This document shows, one piece after another, positions 52,775 through 63,027 of a stretch of DNA of 64,000 nt (positions are counted from its first letter, which is position 1; each line of letters begins with the position of its first letter). Source of the stretch: Pseudomonas sp. WN033 (GTDB lineage: Bacteria; Pseudomonadota; Gammaproteobacteria; Pseudomonadales; Pseudomonadaceae); NCBI GenBank assembly GCA_002287035.1, contig NSKG01000008.1, positions 62,001 to 126,000 on the forward strand, written 5' to 3'. The translations under genes and the position numbers were made by a program. Below the pieces are notes generated by a model, which saw only the letters and a program-made list of their open reading frames with translations, was not told the DNA's origin and searched no databases.

Positions 52775-54361
52775 ATGACAACCACTTACCCCTTCATCGA
52801 GCATCACGGCGCCACGCAGGGCGTTACCGGCTCCTGCCATCAGCTCTGGTTGAGCGCCAAAGACAGCCTGCTGATCGACTGCGGCCTGTTTCAAGGCGTG
52901 GAAAGCTCCGTTCAGGGAGCTGGAGCCCATAGCCTGGCCATCGAATTCAAACTCGACAGCGTCAAGGCCCTGATCGCCACCCACGTACACATTGATCATA
53001 TTGGCCGCTTGCCCTGGCTGATCGCTGCCGGCTTCAAGGGGCCTGTGTACTGTACCGAGCCTTCGGCCATGCTGATGCCCACCGTGCTGGAGGATGCCTT
53101 CCTGGTTGGCGTGCAGCGTGACCGTGAGCTGGCCAGCAGGTTTGTTGGCATGGTTCAGCCGATGCTGCGAGGCCAGCCCTATGCCCAATGGATTGAAGTG
53201 ATTGGGCGGGACGACCTGCGCTGTCGCATCCGCTTCAAACCCGCCGGGCATATCCTGGGTTCGGCCTGGGTCGAATGCGACGTACATTACCCCAACGAAA
53301 ACCGCAGCAAACGGATCGTCTTTTCCGGCGACCTGGGCGCCCCGCACGCGCCTTTGCTGCCAGCCCCCGGCTACGCCTGGCGCGCCGATACCGTAGTGCT
53401 GGAAAGCACCTACGGCGACCGCCTGCATGAAGACCGCCGCAGCCGCCGCCAACGCTTTCAGCGAGTGCTGGAACATGCCCTGGCCGACGGCGGCACCGTA
53501 CTCATCCCCGCATTCAGCATCGGCCGCACCCAGGAACTGCTCTACGAGCTGGAAGACATAATCAACTCATGCAGTTCCAGCATCGCGCAGGCGCTGGGCG
53601 GCATTCCGACGACGCTACCCGGGGCCACGCACAAAACTGCGAGTAACCTCCCTGGGAGTGTCGCGCGCCCGCGCGACACAGAGCCATCCTGCACCTCCGT
53701 GCTATCAGACAGTTCCAGCATCGCGCAGGCGCACGACGCTACCCAGGCCACCCCCACCAACTGGCCAACCCTACCCATCATCCTCGACGCCCCACTAGCC
53801 AGCCGCTTCACCGCCCTATACCGGCAACTCAAACCCTACTGGGACAAAGAAGCCCTCAAGCGCATTGCCAATGGCCGCAAGCCCCTGGCCTTCGACAACC
53901 TGCTCACCGTCGAAACCCACGCCCAGCACCTGGCCATGGTCAATCGCCTGGCTCACACCCGCCAACCCGCCATTGTCATCACCGGCAACGGCATGTGCAG
54001 CGCCGGGCGCATCGTCAATTACCTCAAGGCCATGCTCGGCGACCCTCGCCACGACGTGGTCTTCGTCGGCTACCAGGCCAAAGGCACCCCCGGTCACGCC
54101 ATCCAGCAGCACGGCCCACGCGGTGGTTATGTCAGCCTGGAAGGCGAGCGCATCCAGATCAAGGCTGGCGTCCACACCCTGGGCGGTTACTCTGCCCATG
54201 CCGACCAGAAAGGCCTGGTGAACTTCATCACCCGCATGCGCCACTGGCCCAGTGAAGTGCGGCTGGTGCATGGTGATCCTGAGGCCAAGCAGAGCCTGGC
54301 CAAAGTTCTCCAACAGCGGGCCAGTGAAAAGCAGCACGACATGCATGTCATCATTCCGTAA
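52775..54361 (+). CDS. MBL-fold/beta-CASP RNA-processing nuclease-like protein with in-frame repeat insertion
   Basis: A 528-residue metallo-beta-lactamase/beta-CASP protein of the RNase J/CPSF73-like family. The zinc motif ATHVHIDHIGRLP has THVHIDH at 69-75. H159 (AGHILGSAW) and SGDLG at 184-188 follow, and beta-CASP motifs include VITGNGMCSAG, YSAHADQKG (472-480) and VHGDPEAK (498-505). The ATG at 52775 has GGGAG 8 bases before it; upstream in-frame starts lack support. Residues about 264-329 (from NSCSSSIAQ to ATPTNW) are not family-like. They correspond to the repeat element at 53562-53747, which kept the frame between DIIN and PTLPIILDAPLASRF. Relatives carry only a short loop here. Catalytic motifs remain intact. 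Confidence 0.88.
   Translation: MTTTYPFIEHHGATQGVTGSCHQLWLSAKDSLLIDCGLFQGVESSVQGAGAHSLAIEFKLDSVKALIATHVHIDHIGRLPWLIAAGFKGPVYCTEPSAMLMPTVLEDAFLVGVQRDRELASRFVGMVQPMLRGQPYAQWIEVIGRDDLRCRIRFKPAGHILGSAWVECDVHYPNENRSKRIVFSGDLGAPHAPLLPAPGYAWRADTVVLESTYGDRLHEDRRSRRQRFQRVLEHALADGGTVLIPAFSIGRTQELLYELEDIINSCSSSIAQALGGIPTTLPGATHKTASNLPGSVARPRDTEPSCTSVLSDSSSIAQAHDATQATPTNWPTLPIILDAPLASRFTALYRQLKPYWDKEALKRIANGRKPLAFDNLLTVETHAQHLAMVNRLAHTRQPAIVITGNGMCSAGRIVNYLKAMLGDPRHDVVFVGYQAKGTPGHAIQQHGPRGGYVSLEGERIQIKAGVHTLGGYSAHADQKGLVNFITRMRHWPSEVRLVHGDPEAKQSLAKVLQQRASEKQHDMHVIIP
53650..53747. repeat. 98-bp palindromic repeat inside the MBL-fold gene, complete copy 3
   Basis: Matches 36086-36183 over its full length with scattered differences, including CCGTGCTATC.GACAGTT. 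A partial copy (GCAGTTCCAGCATCGCGCAGG) lies at 53571-53591. Both are within the coding frame and contain no stop. Confidence 0.88.
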
Positions 54362-54505
54362 CCTCCTTGATCAATATTGCCCTCTGATCAGCGTTTTTGA
54401 CTGGGAGCAGCGTTGAGCAATGCCCATGCTCTGGCCGTGCTCAAGCAAACATTTGGCTGTCGATGGAGTGTGGCTTTTTGATGTCAGAATAATGCTTTGT
54501 GAATA

Positions 54506-54533
54506 TTGTCTATTTAATTCAAACGAGTAAAAT
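54506..54533 (+). promoter_or_regulatory. Candidate sigma-70 promoter before the first wzz-like gene
   Basis: TTGTCT (54506-54511) and TAAAAT (54528-54533) spaced by 16 bases, about 230 bases before the start. It is the only clear promoter-like pair in the 400-base gap 54362-54765; no ops-like element is present there. Confidence 0.4.
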
Positions 54534-54765
54534 TCGCTCCCCATAGGCACCCGTCAGAGGTGCCAGGTGCCGCGCTATACAAAAGAAAATGGATTGACCT
54601 GTCGCGAAGCTGCACTGGCTGCAGATCGCAACTGAAAGAAAAGGACTCATCAGCATCTGAGCGCCTTTGCGTCATGAATCCCCAAAGAAAGCCGGTCAGT
54701 AGTCTATTTGCCGTGTGTTGCCTGACGAGTGGATATGCCATGTTGGGTGAAACCAAGGAGCATTC

Positions 54766-56058
54766 ATGAGTCAGTACACCCCGCTGCCGCAGCAACCGGC
54801 CAGCACAGAAATCGATCTGGTTGCCCTGGCACATGGCCTGTGGCAACAAAAAGTTGTCATTGGCCTCGCTGCCGTATTGGTTACATTGCTGGCCAGCATC
54901 TATGCATGGTTTGCAACACCTCACTATGAAGTCCAGAGCGTATTGCGCCCGGCGGCAATCAAGGACCTTGATGAGCTAAATGCCACGGGACTCTATAGCC
55001 TGAAGCCTGAGCAAGCCTTGCGCCGAGTCGGCGCTGCGCTGGACTCTTACGACGTCCGTCTGAATTATTTCAATCAACACCAGCAGCAGTTCAACGTGCT
55101 GCTGCGTAATGGCCGCACCCCAGAGCAGGCCTTTGAAGCTTTCAACGAGAAAGCTTTTCGTATGTTACAGCCTGATGCCAAGGCTCAGGGTAACCTAGCT
55201 CCCTTTGTTGGTATCCGCCTGACCTACCCTCGCGGAGTTGATGGGCCTGAAGTGGCCAATGGGCTTGTGCTTCATGCCATCAATGTGGTGCGTGAACAGG
55301 TAATAGCAGACCTCAACGTCATCATCGAAAACCGACTCAGTGTGCTTGATCGCAAGATCATCGTTGCGCGTGCTGCCTATGAGGCTGAAAAGAGTGCGCG
55401 GATTGCCCGGCTGGAAGAAGCAGACAGCCTCAAGCGTGCCGAACTGCACGATGAACTACTGGCCCTGCGTCAAGAATTGAGGTCCAAGCGCGACAACCGC
55501 ATTGAGCAACTGTCTGAAGCAATCCAAATTGCCAAGTCGCTGGGCATTGTCAAGCCAACTACGCCGTCGACTCTGGGTAACCAAACCCGATCAGCGTCGG
55601 GCAATATCATCCGTACTGAGGTCAACAATCAGCGGGTTCCGTTGTATTTCATGGGGACTGAAGCGCTGGATGCCGAGCGTCAGGCCCTGCTGGCGCGCAG
55701 TAGCGACGACTTCACCAATGCACGTATCGCCCAGATTGCCAAGGAGCTCCAGCTCCTGGAGCACAACCGCCAGGTTGAAACGCTCAACAGTCGAGAGAAT
55801 GAAGACCTGTTCCTTGCCGAATTGGCCGACATGCGCGGCGAAGCAGCACGCTTGCGTTCGATTTCGCTTGAGCCTGAGCATTTGAATCTGGTGCGAATTG
55901 ATCAGGCGGCCCAGCCGCCATTGACGCCAGTCAAACCGAAAAAGGCTCTGGTAATTGTACTGGGCGCAGTATTGGGGCTAGTGCTGGGCATCGCCATCGT
56001 GCTTGTACGTATTGCCCTTAGCTCGCGAGCCAGGGCCGGTATTGCCGTATCATTGTGA
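54766..56058 (+). CDS. Wzz/chain-length-determinant family protein, copy 1
   Basis: A 430-residue inner-membrane polysaccharide co-polymerase of the Wzz type. The first TM helix is at about 30-50 (VVIGLAAVLVTLLASIYAWFA). A large periplasmic domain rich in coiled-coil heptads (residues about 165-390) follows. The Pro-rich PPLTPVKPKKALV then leads into the second TM (about 400-422, IVLGAVLGLVLGIAIVLV). It lacks the cytoplasmic tyrosine kinase domain of Wzc. The second copy at 56955 has the same length and the same blocks. It probably sets the length of a lipopolysaccharide or capsule chain. Start is supported by AAGGAG 7 bases upstream. Confidence 0.9.
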   Translation: MSQYTPLPQQPASTEIDLVALAHGLWQQKVVIGLAAVLVTLLASIYAWFATPHYEVQSVLRPAAIKDLDELNATGLYSLKPEQALRRVGAALDSYDVRLNYFNQHQQQFNVLLRNGRTPEQAFEAFNEKAFRMLQPDAKAQGNLAPFVGIRLTYPRGVDGPEVANGLVLHAINVVREQVIADLNVIIENRLSVLDRKIIVARAAYEAEKSARIARLEEADSLKRAELHDELLALRQELRSKRDNRIEQLSEAIQIAKSLGIVKPTTPSTLGNQTRSASGNIIRTEVNNQRVPLYFMGTEALDAERQALLARSSDDFTNARIAQIAKELQLLEHNRQVETLNSRENEDLFLAELADMRGEAARLRSISLEPEHLNLVRIDQAAQPPLTPVKPKKALVIVLGAVLGLVLGIAIVLVRIALSSRARAGIAVSL

Positions 56059-56280
56059 TATGGCTTTGATGGTCAAATTCATGGCCTGACAGCCCGTCAG
56101 AATGTTGACTTAAATGAGTCTGTCAAGCCTTGTAACACATGGCAAGGCGTGTAACATTCTTGCGATAGGCACCTGAATAGGTGAAAGGCTTTTAGAAATT
56201 AGGGATCAGCTTGTTCCCGGTATCGAAGCAAAGGCTCAAATCGCAGTGCCCCCCCAGGGGTATTGCGTTAGAAGGCAATA

Positions 56281-56784
56281 ATGTCGAATACAGCAGGCTC
56301 GGAATGGTATCTGATTCAGTGTAAACCTCGGCAGGAGGCAAGGGCTGAGGAAAACCTGCGCAAGCAGAATTTTTCGTGTCTTCTGCCACTCTGTTGGACA
56401 GAAAAAATCAGGCATGGCAAAAGCCAGATGGTTCAAGAGCCCTTGTTCCCCGGTTACCTGTTCATCAACCTCTGCCAGCTTACTGACAGTTGGTACTCCA
56501 TCCGCTCCACGCGTGGTGTGCGTCGGCTGGTGACCTTTGGCAATATGCCGGTTGCCGTTCCCGCGCCCATTATCGATGGTATTCAACAACGCCTGACCCA
56601 GGTCGGCCTCCGCCCCCTGTTCCAGCAGGGCGACAAAGTAGTAATCACCAGTGGCCCACTAAAAGACCTGACAGCCATTTTCGGCTGCCGGGACGGTGAA
56701 GAGCGCGCGGTGATTCTGCTGTCTATGCTTCAGCGTGAGCAAGCAGTGAAAATCCGGTTGGGCTCGCTCAAATCGATAGCCTGA
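56281..56784 (+). CDS. rfaH: Transcription antitermination protein RfaH
   Basis: A 167-residue NusG paralogue that loads onto RNA polymerase at ops and promotes elongation through long surface-polysaccharide operons. The NGN domain covers 1-110 with WYLIQCKPRQEARAEENL and the LFPGYLFINL motif. The C-terminal KOW-like domain is at about 115-167 (GDKVVITSGPLKDLTAIF). RfaH rather than NusG is supported by the length, the Wzz-like genes on both sides and an exact ops element 113 bases downstream. GAAGG 5 bases before the ATG fixes the start. Confidence 0.93.
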   Translation: MSNTAGSEWYLIQCKPRQEARAEENLRKQNFSCLLPLCWTEKIRHGKSQMVQEPLFPGYLFINLCQLTDSWYSIRSTRGVRRLVTFGNMPVAVPAPIIDGIQQRLTQVGLRPLFQQGDKVVITSGPLKDLTAIFGCRDGEERAVILLSMLQREQAVKIRLGSLKSIA

Positions 56785-56897
56785 TCACAGTTCAAAATTG
56801 AATTTACTGCCGGGGCTAAGGTCTGTTCCGGTAGCGGTCTTTAGATCGCCAACAATTAAGTCGCCTGTGTCCTCAAGAAAACGACAGACAATCTTGG

Positions 56898-56909
56898 GGC
56901 GGTAGCGTG
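56898..56909 (+). promoter_or_regulatory. ops element (RfaH recruitment site) in leader of second wzz-like gene
   Basis: GGCGGTAGCGTG at 56898-56909 is identical to the canonical enterobacterial ops element. It lies in the untranslated leader of the second Wzz-like gene, 45 bases before the GTG start, and downstream of rfaH. It predicts RfaH-dependent elongation through glmS and the wbp-like genes. Confidence 0.9.
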
Positions 56910-56954
56910 CCTAGCGTCCTTGGCGTCTTGAATAAAACAGATAATGGAGTCACC

Positions 56955-58247
56955 GTGAGTCAAGAGTCTTCCTTGCCCCAGTATGGGAATAACGACGAAA
57001 TCGATCTTCTGGCCTTGTTTGAAAGTCTATGGGAGCAAAAACTCGTAATTGCCGCCATTACCGCCGTAGTCACCGTCTTGGCAATAGGTTATGCCTTCCT
57101 GGCGACGCCCTACTATGAAACCCAAAGTACCCTGCGCCCTGCGGCCATCAAGGATCTTGATGAGGTCAATGCTTCAGGTATTTACGAAATAACCCCAGAA
57201 GAGGCTCTGCACCGCGTTGGCTCAGCACTGGACTCCTACGAGACTCGGCTGAACTATTACCGCGACAATCCCGAGCTGTTCTCTTCCCTCAATAAAACCG
57301 GGCGCAGCCTGGAGCAGAGTTTCGAGGAATTCAATCAGAAGGCCTTCAGCGTGCTGCGCCCGGACCCCAGGCGCAATGACAACCTTGCATCATTTGTTGG
57401 GTTGCGCATGACCTACCCGCGAGGCATCGACGGCCCCGCTGTGGTCAATGGTCTGGTGGCCTATGCCATTGAAGGTGTGCGTAGCCAGGTCGAGACCGAT
57501 ATTGAAGTCTTGATCAACAACCGCCTGGCTACGCTTGAGCGTCGGATCAACGCCGCGCGTGCCAGCTACGAGGCTGAAAAGGAAATACGCATAGCCGAGT
57601 TGACCGAAGCAGATAGCCTTAAACGTGCTCAACTACAGGATGAATTGCGAGCCTTGCGAGAGGAGCTGCGTCAGCGCCGCGCTGATCGGATCGCGCAACT
57701 GGACGAAGCCATTCGTATTGCCAGCGCACTGAATATCAGAAGGCCCACAACGCCTTCAGCACTGGGGCAAGAGGTGCGTACGTCTGGCAGTGTGATCCGC
57801 ACCGAGGTTACCAATCAGGATATTCCTCTGTACTTCATGGGAACCGACGCCCTGGAAGCTGAACGCAAGGCCTTGGAAGCACGCACATCGGATGACTTCA
57901 CCGAGCCGCGCATCGCAGAAATCACCAAAGAGCTGCAGCTTCTGGAGCATAACCGCAAGATCGAAGTGCTCAGCAGTCGAGAGAACGATGACCTGTTCCT
58001 GACTGAGCTGGCTGAAATGCGCTCGGAAAGAGCCCGCCTCAAATCGCTGCAACTGAATCTGGAAGGCTTGAACCTGGTCCGGATCGACCAGTGGGCAATT
58101 ACCCCGCTAAACACCGTGAAGCCCAAGAAAGCCTTGGTCGCTGCGCTGGGCGTTGTACTGGGTGGTGTGCTGGGTGTGGGCGTAGCGCTGGTCCGTATTG
58201 CCATGCGCAGCCGTAAATCCATCGCCAAGCCAACCTCTGAAGCTTGA
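56955..58247 (+). CDS. Wzz/chain-length-determinant family protein, copy 2
   Basis: A 430-residue paralogue of the protein at 54766 with matching blocks (FATPHYE versus LATPYYE, RPAAIKDLDE, LRVG-type AL.RVGSALDSYETRLNYY, LYFMGTDALEAER, RIAEITKELQLLEHNRKIE). TM1 is at about 30-50 and TM2 near the C-terminus (ALGVVLGGVLGVGVALV). GTG at 56955 follows GGAG by 5 bases and gives exactly the length of copy 1; a GTG at 56907 lies within ops and is unlikely. It is the first gene after ops and so heads the RfaH-controlled operon. Confidence 0.9.
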   Translation: MSQESSLPQYGNNDEIDLLALFESLWEQKLVIAAITAVVTVLAIGYAFLATPYYETQSTLRPAAIKDLDEVNASGIYEITPEEALHRVGSALDSYETRLNYYRDNPELFSSLNKTGRSLEQSFEEFNQKAFSVLRPDPRRNDNLASFVGLRMTYPRGIDGPAVVNGLVAYAIEGVRSQVETDIEVLINNRLATLERRINAARASYEAEKEIRIAELTEADSLKRAQLQDELRALREELRQRRADRIAQLDEAIRIASALNIRRPTTPSALGQEVRTSGSVIRTEVTNQDIPLYFMGTDALEAERKALEARTSDDFTEPRIAEITKELQLLEHNRKIEVLSSRENDDLFLTELAEMRSERARLKSLQLNLEGLNLVRIDQWAITPLNTVKPKKALVAALGVVLGGVLGVGVALVRIAMRSRKSIAKPTSEA

Positions 58248-58277
58248 TTACTCGCCCTCTCGTTCTGGAATTGCTCT

Positions 58278-60107
58278 ATGTGTGGAATTGTTGGCGCGAT
58301 TGCGCTTAGAAATATTACGCCCATCCTGTTGGAGGGGCTTAACCGTCTTGAATATCGCGGTTACGATTCGGCCGGGCTGGCCGTACTGAACGAGCAGGGC
58401 AGCTTGTTGCGTGTACGCGCCATGGGCAAGGTTGCCGAGCTGGAAAAAGTTCTGGCAACAAGCCCCGCCAAAGGCCACCTGGGCATCGCCCATACTCGTT
58501 GGGCCACCCACGGCAAACCGGCCGAGCATAACGCCCACCCGCATCTGTCTGAGCGGCTGGCCGTAGTGCATAACGGCATTATCGAAAATCACGCCAGCCT
58601 GCGGCGCAAGCTGACGGAACTGGGATACAGCTTCAACTCCGATACTGATACCGAGGTCATCGCCCACCTGCTGGCTCACCATTACCAGCACAAGCAAGAC
58701 CTGCTCAGCGCCTTTAGGGCTACCCTCAATGAGCTGCACGGCGCCTATGCGCTTGGGGTAATCCACCAGGATGAGCCTGGTAATCTTTATTGCGCCCGCA
58801 TGGGCAGCCCGCTGGTGATTGGCGTGGGCAGTGAAGAGCAATTCATTGCCTCTGACCCGTTGGCGCTGCTACAGGTGACCGACCAGTTCATCTACCTGGA
58901 AGAGGGCGATCATGCCCGCCTGACTCTGGCCGGACACGAGATCTGGAGCAGCAACAACCAAGTACTGAACTACCCGGTCAAACGCTACGAGCATGCCGCT
59001 CACAGCCTGGACAAGGGCGAGTACCGGCATTTCATGCTCAAGGAAATCTTCGAGCAGCCCAAAGCCATTGCCGACACTCTGGAAGGCAAGCTGGCTCATA
59101 ATCAGGTGCTGACTGCCATCCTTGGTCCGGAAGCGGAAAACCGCCTGGCTGACATCCAGAACATTCATATCGTCGCCTGTGGCACCAGCTACCATGCCGG
59201 CCTGGTAGCACGCTACTGGATTGAAGAGCAGGCCGGTATTGCCTGCCAGGTAGAAGTTGCCAGCGAGTATCGCTATCGCACCGTGTCCGTCCCGGCCAAC
59301 ACCCTTCTGGTAACCATCTCCCAGTCTGGTGAAACCGCAGACACCCTGGCTGCGCTCAGATATGCCAAGAAGCAGAATTATCTGGGCACACTGGCCATCT
59401 GCAACGTAGCTGGCAGCTCCCTGGTACGCGAGGCTGGCTGGCGATTGCTGACCCAGGCCGGCCCGGAAATCGGCGTAGCCTCAACCAAAGCCTTTACCAC
59501 CCAACTGGTAGCATTGTTGTGGCTGACTACCGCACTGGCCCAAGCCAAGCAGCGAGCCCCGGAAATCATCAACGCCAATATCAGGGCATTGCGTAACCTG
59601 CCGGGCCTGGTCGAACAAGTGCTGCAACTGGAGCCGGGTATCGAGCAATTGGCGCAAAGCTTTGCCAGCAAACATCACGCCCTGTTTCTTGGCCGCGGCC
59701 CGCATTACCCCGTGGCGATGGAAGGGGCGCTCAAGCTCAAGGAAATTTCCTACATCCACGCTGAAGCTTACGCCGCCGGTGAACTCAAGCACGGCCCGCT
59801 GGCGCTGGTCGATGAAGACATGCCCGTAGTCAGCGTTGCTCCCAGTGATAGCCTGCTGGAAAAGCTCAAATCCAACCTTGAAGAAGTTCGCGCCCGTGGT
59901 GGTCAGCTAATCAATTTCGCCTGTGAGCGGGCGGGTCTGGAAACCAGTGAAGGGGTGACCCATATTGATATGCCTTGGGTGTACGACAGCGTGTCACCCA
60001 TTGTGTATACCCTGCCGCTACAACTGCTCAGCTATCACGTGGCGTTGGTGAAAGGAACGGATGTGGATAAGCCGAGGAATTTGGCGAAATCGGTTACGGT
60101 TGAGTAA
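58278..60107 (+). CDS. glmS: Glutamine--fructose-6-phosphate aminotransferase
   Basis: Makes glucosamine-6-phosphate from fructose-6-phosphate and glutamine, the entry to UDP-GlcNAc. The N-terminal glutaminase has nucleophile Cys2 (MCGIVGAIAL). Two SIS sugar-isomerase domains follow (CGTSYHAGL, SQSGETADTLAALRYAK and GRGPHYPVAMEGALKLKE). The protein ends in PRNLAKSVTVE as in GlmS. The 609-residue length is normal. It lies inside the ops-controlled polysaccharide operon, 30 bases after wzz copy 2. Pseudomonas usually has glmS beside glmU, so this is probably an additional, locus-dedicated copy. No glmS ribozyme was seen. Confidence 0.96.
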   Translation: MCGIVGAIALRNITPILLEGLNRLEYRGYDSAGLAVLNEQGSLLRVRAMGKVAELEKVLATSPAKGHLGIAHTRWATHGKPAEHNAHPHLSERLAVVHNGIIENHASLRRKLTELGYSFNSDTDTEVIAHLLAHHYQHKQDLLSAFRATLNELHGAYALGVIHQDEPGNLYCARMGSPLVIGVGSEEQFIASDPLALLQVTDQFIYLEEGDHARLTLAGHEIWSSNNQVLNYPVKRYEHAAHSLDKGEYRHFMLKEIFEQPKAIADTLEGKLAHNQVLTAILGPEAENRLADIQNIHIVACGTSYHAGLVARYWIEEQAGIACQVEVASEYRYRTVSVPANTLLVTISQSGETADTLAALRYAKKQNYLGTLAICNVAGSSLVREAGWRLLTQAGPEIGVASTKAFTTQLVALLWLTTALAQAKQRAPEIINANIRALRNLPGLVEQVLQLEPGIEQLAQSFASKHHALFLGRGPHYPVAMEGALKLKEISYIHAEAYAAGELKHGPLALVDEDMPVVSVAPSDSLLEKLKSNLEEVRARGGQLINFACERAGLETSEGVTHIDMPWVYDSVSPIVYTLPLQLLSYHVALVKGTDVDKPRNLAKSVTVE

Positions 60108-60176
60108 TGTTGAAATAAAATTATAGGCCCTCGGCTTGTAGGGTTGATGGATGGTTTTGAAAATACGGGAACAACT

Positions 60177-62443
<2,267 letters not shown>

Positions 62444-62446
62444 GTC

Positions 62447-63022
62447 ATGAATTACTACAAGCACGATAGCGCCATAGTAGACGATGGTGCACAAATCGGC
62501 GAAGGCTGCCGTGTATGGCACTTCGTACATGTGTGTGGTGGTGCCAAAATTGGTAAAGGGGTATCTTTAGGCCAAAATGTATTCGTAGGCAACAAAGTAA
62601 CCATTGGGGACAACTGCAAAATTCAGAACAACGTATCGGTTTACGATAATGTGCATCTGGAGGAAGGGGTGTTCTGTGGGCCAAGCATGGTGTTTACTAA
62701 CGTGTACAATCCGCGCTCACTAATCGAACGTAAAGATCAGTATCGTGACACCGTAGTAAAAAAAGGCGCTACCCTTGGAGCTAACTGTACAATCGTCTGC
62801 GGCGTAACCATCGGTGAGTATGCCTTTATTGGTGCTGGTGCTGTTGTAAACAAAGATGTTCCCGCTTATGCACTGATGGTTGGTGTGCCGGCCAAACAAA
62901 AAGGTTGGATGAGTGAGTTCGGCGAGCAGTTAGATTTGCCTTTGGAAGGTCAGGCAACTACGACCTGTTCACACACTGGCACAAAATACAAGCTTAACGG
63001 CAAACAATTGGCAAAAGGCTAA
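62447..63022 (+). CDS. wbpD: UDP-2-acetamido-3-amino-2,3-dideoxyglucuronate N-acetyltransferase (WbpD/WlbB type)
   Basis: A 191-residue left-handed beta-helix acyltransferase that acetylates the 3-amino group with acetyl-CoA. Repeats of the hexapeptide pattern run from about residue 8 to 145 ([56 protein letters not shown]). It starts 3 bases after wbpB stops and ends 5 bases before the aminotransferase, so the operon is tightly packed. Confidence 0.92.
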   Translation: MNYYKHDSAIVDDGAQIGEGCRVWHFVHVCGGAKIGKGVSLGQNVFVGNKVTIGDNCKIQNNVSVYDNVHLEEGVFCGPSMVFTNVYNPRSLIERKDQYRDTVVKKGATLGANCTIVCGVTIGEYAFIGAGAVVNKDVPAYALMVGVPAKQKGWMSEFGEQLDLPLEGQATTTCSHTGTKYKLNGKQLAKG

Positions 63023-63027
63023 TCTGA

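Noticed and set aside
53562-53760. Two separate genes or a pseudogene at the MBL locus
   Set aside because: No stop or start interrupts the frame across the repeat, and the beta-CASP motifs continue in the same frame afterwards.
56825-56850. A second ops-like element (CCGGTAGCGGTC)
   Set aside because: It matches only the GGTAGCG core and lacks the flanking GC and TG positions. The exact ops at 56898 is sufficient.
58248-58277. A glmS ribozyme or riboswitch upstream of glmS
   Set aside because: Only 30 bases separate wzz copy 2 from glmS, far too short for the ribozyme, which is also not known from pseudomonads.
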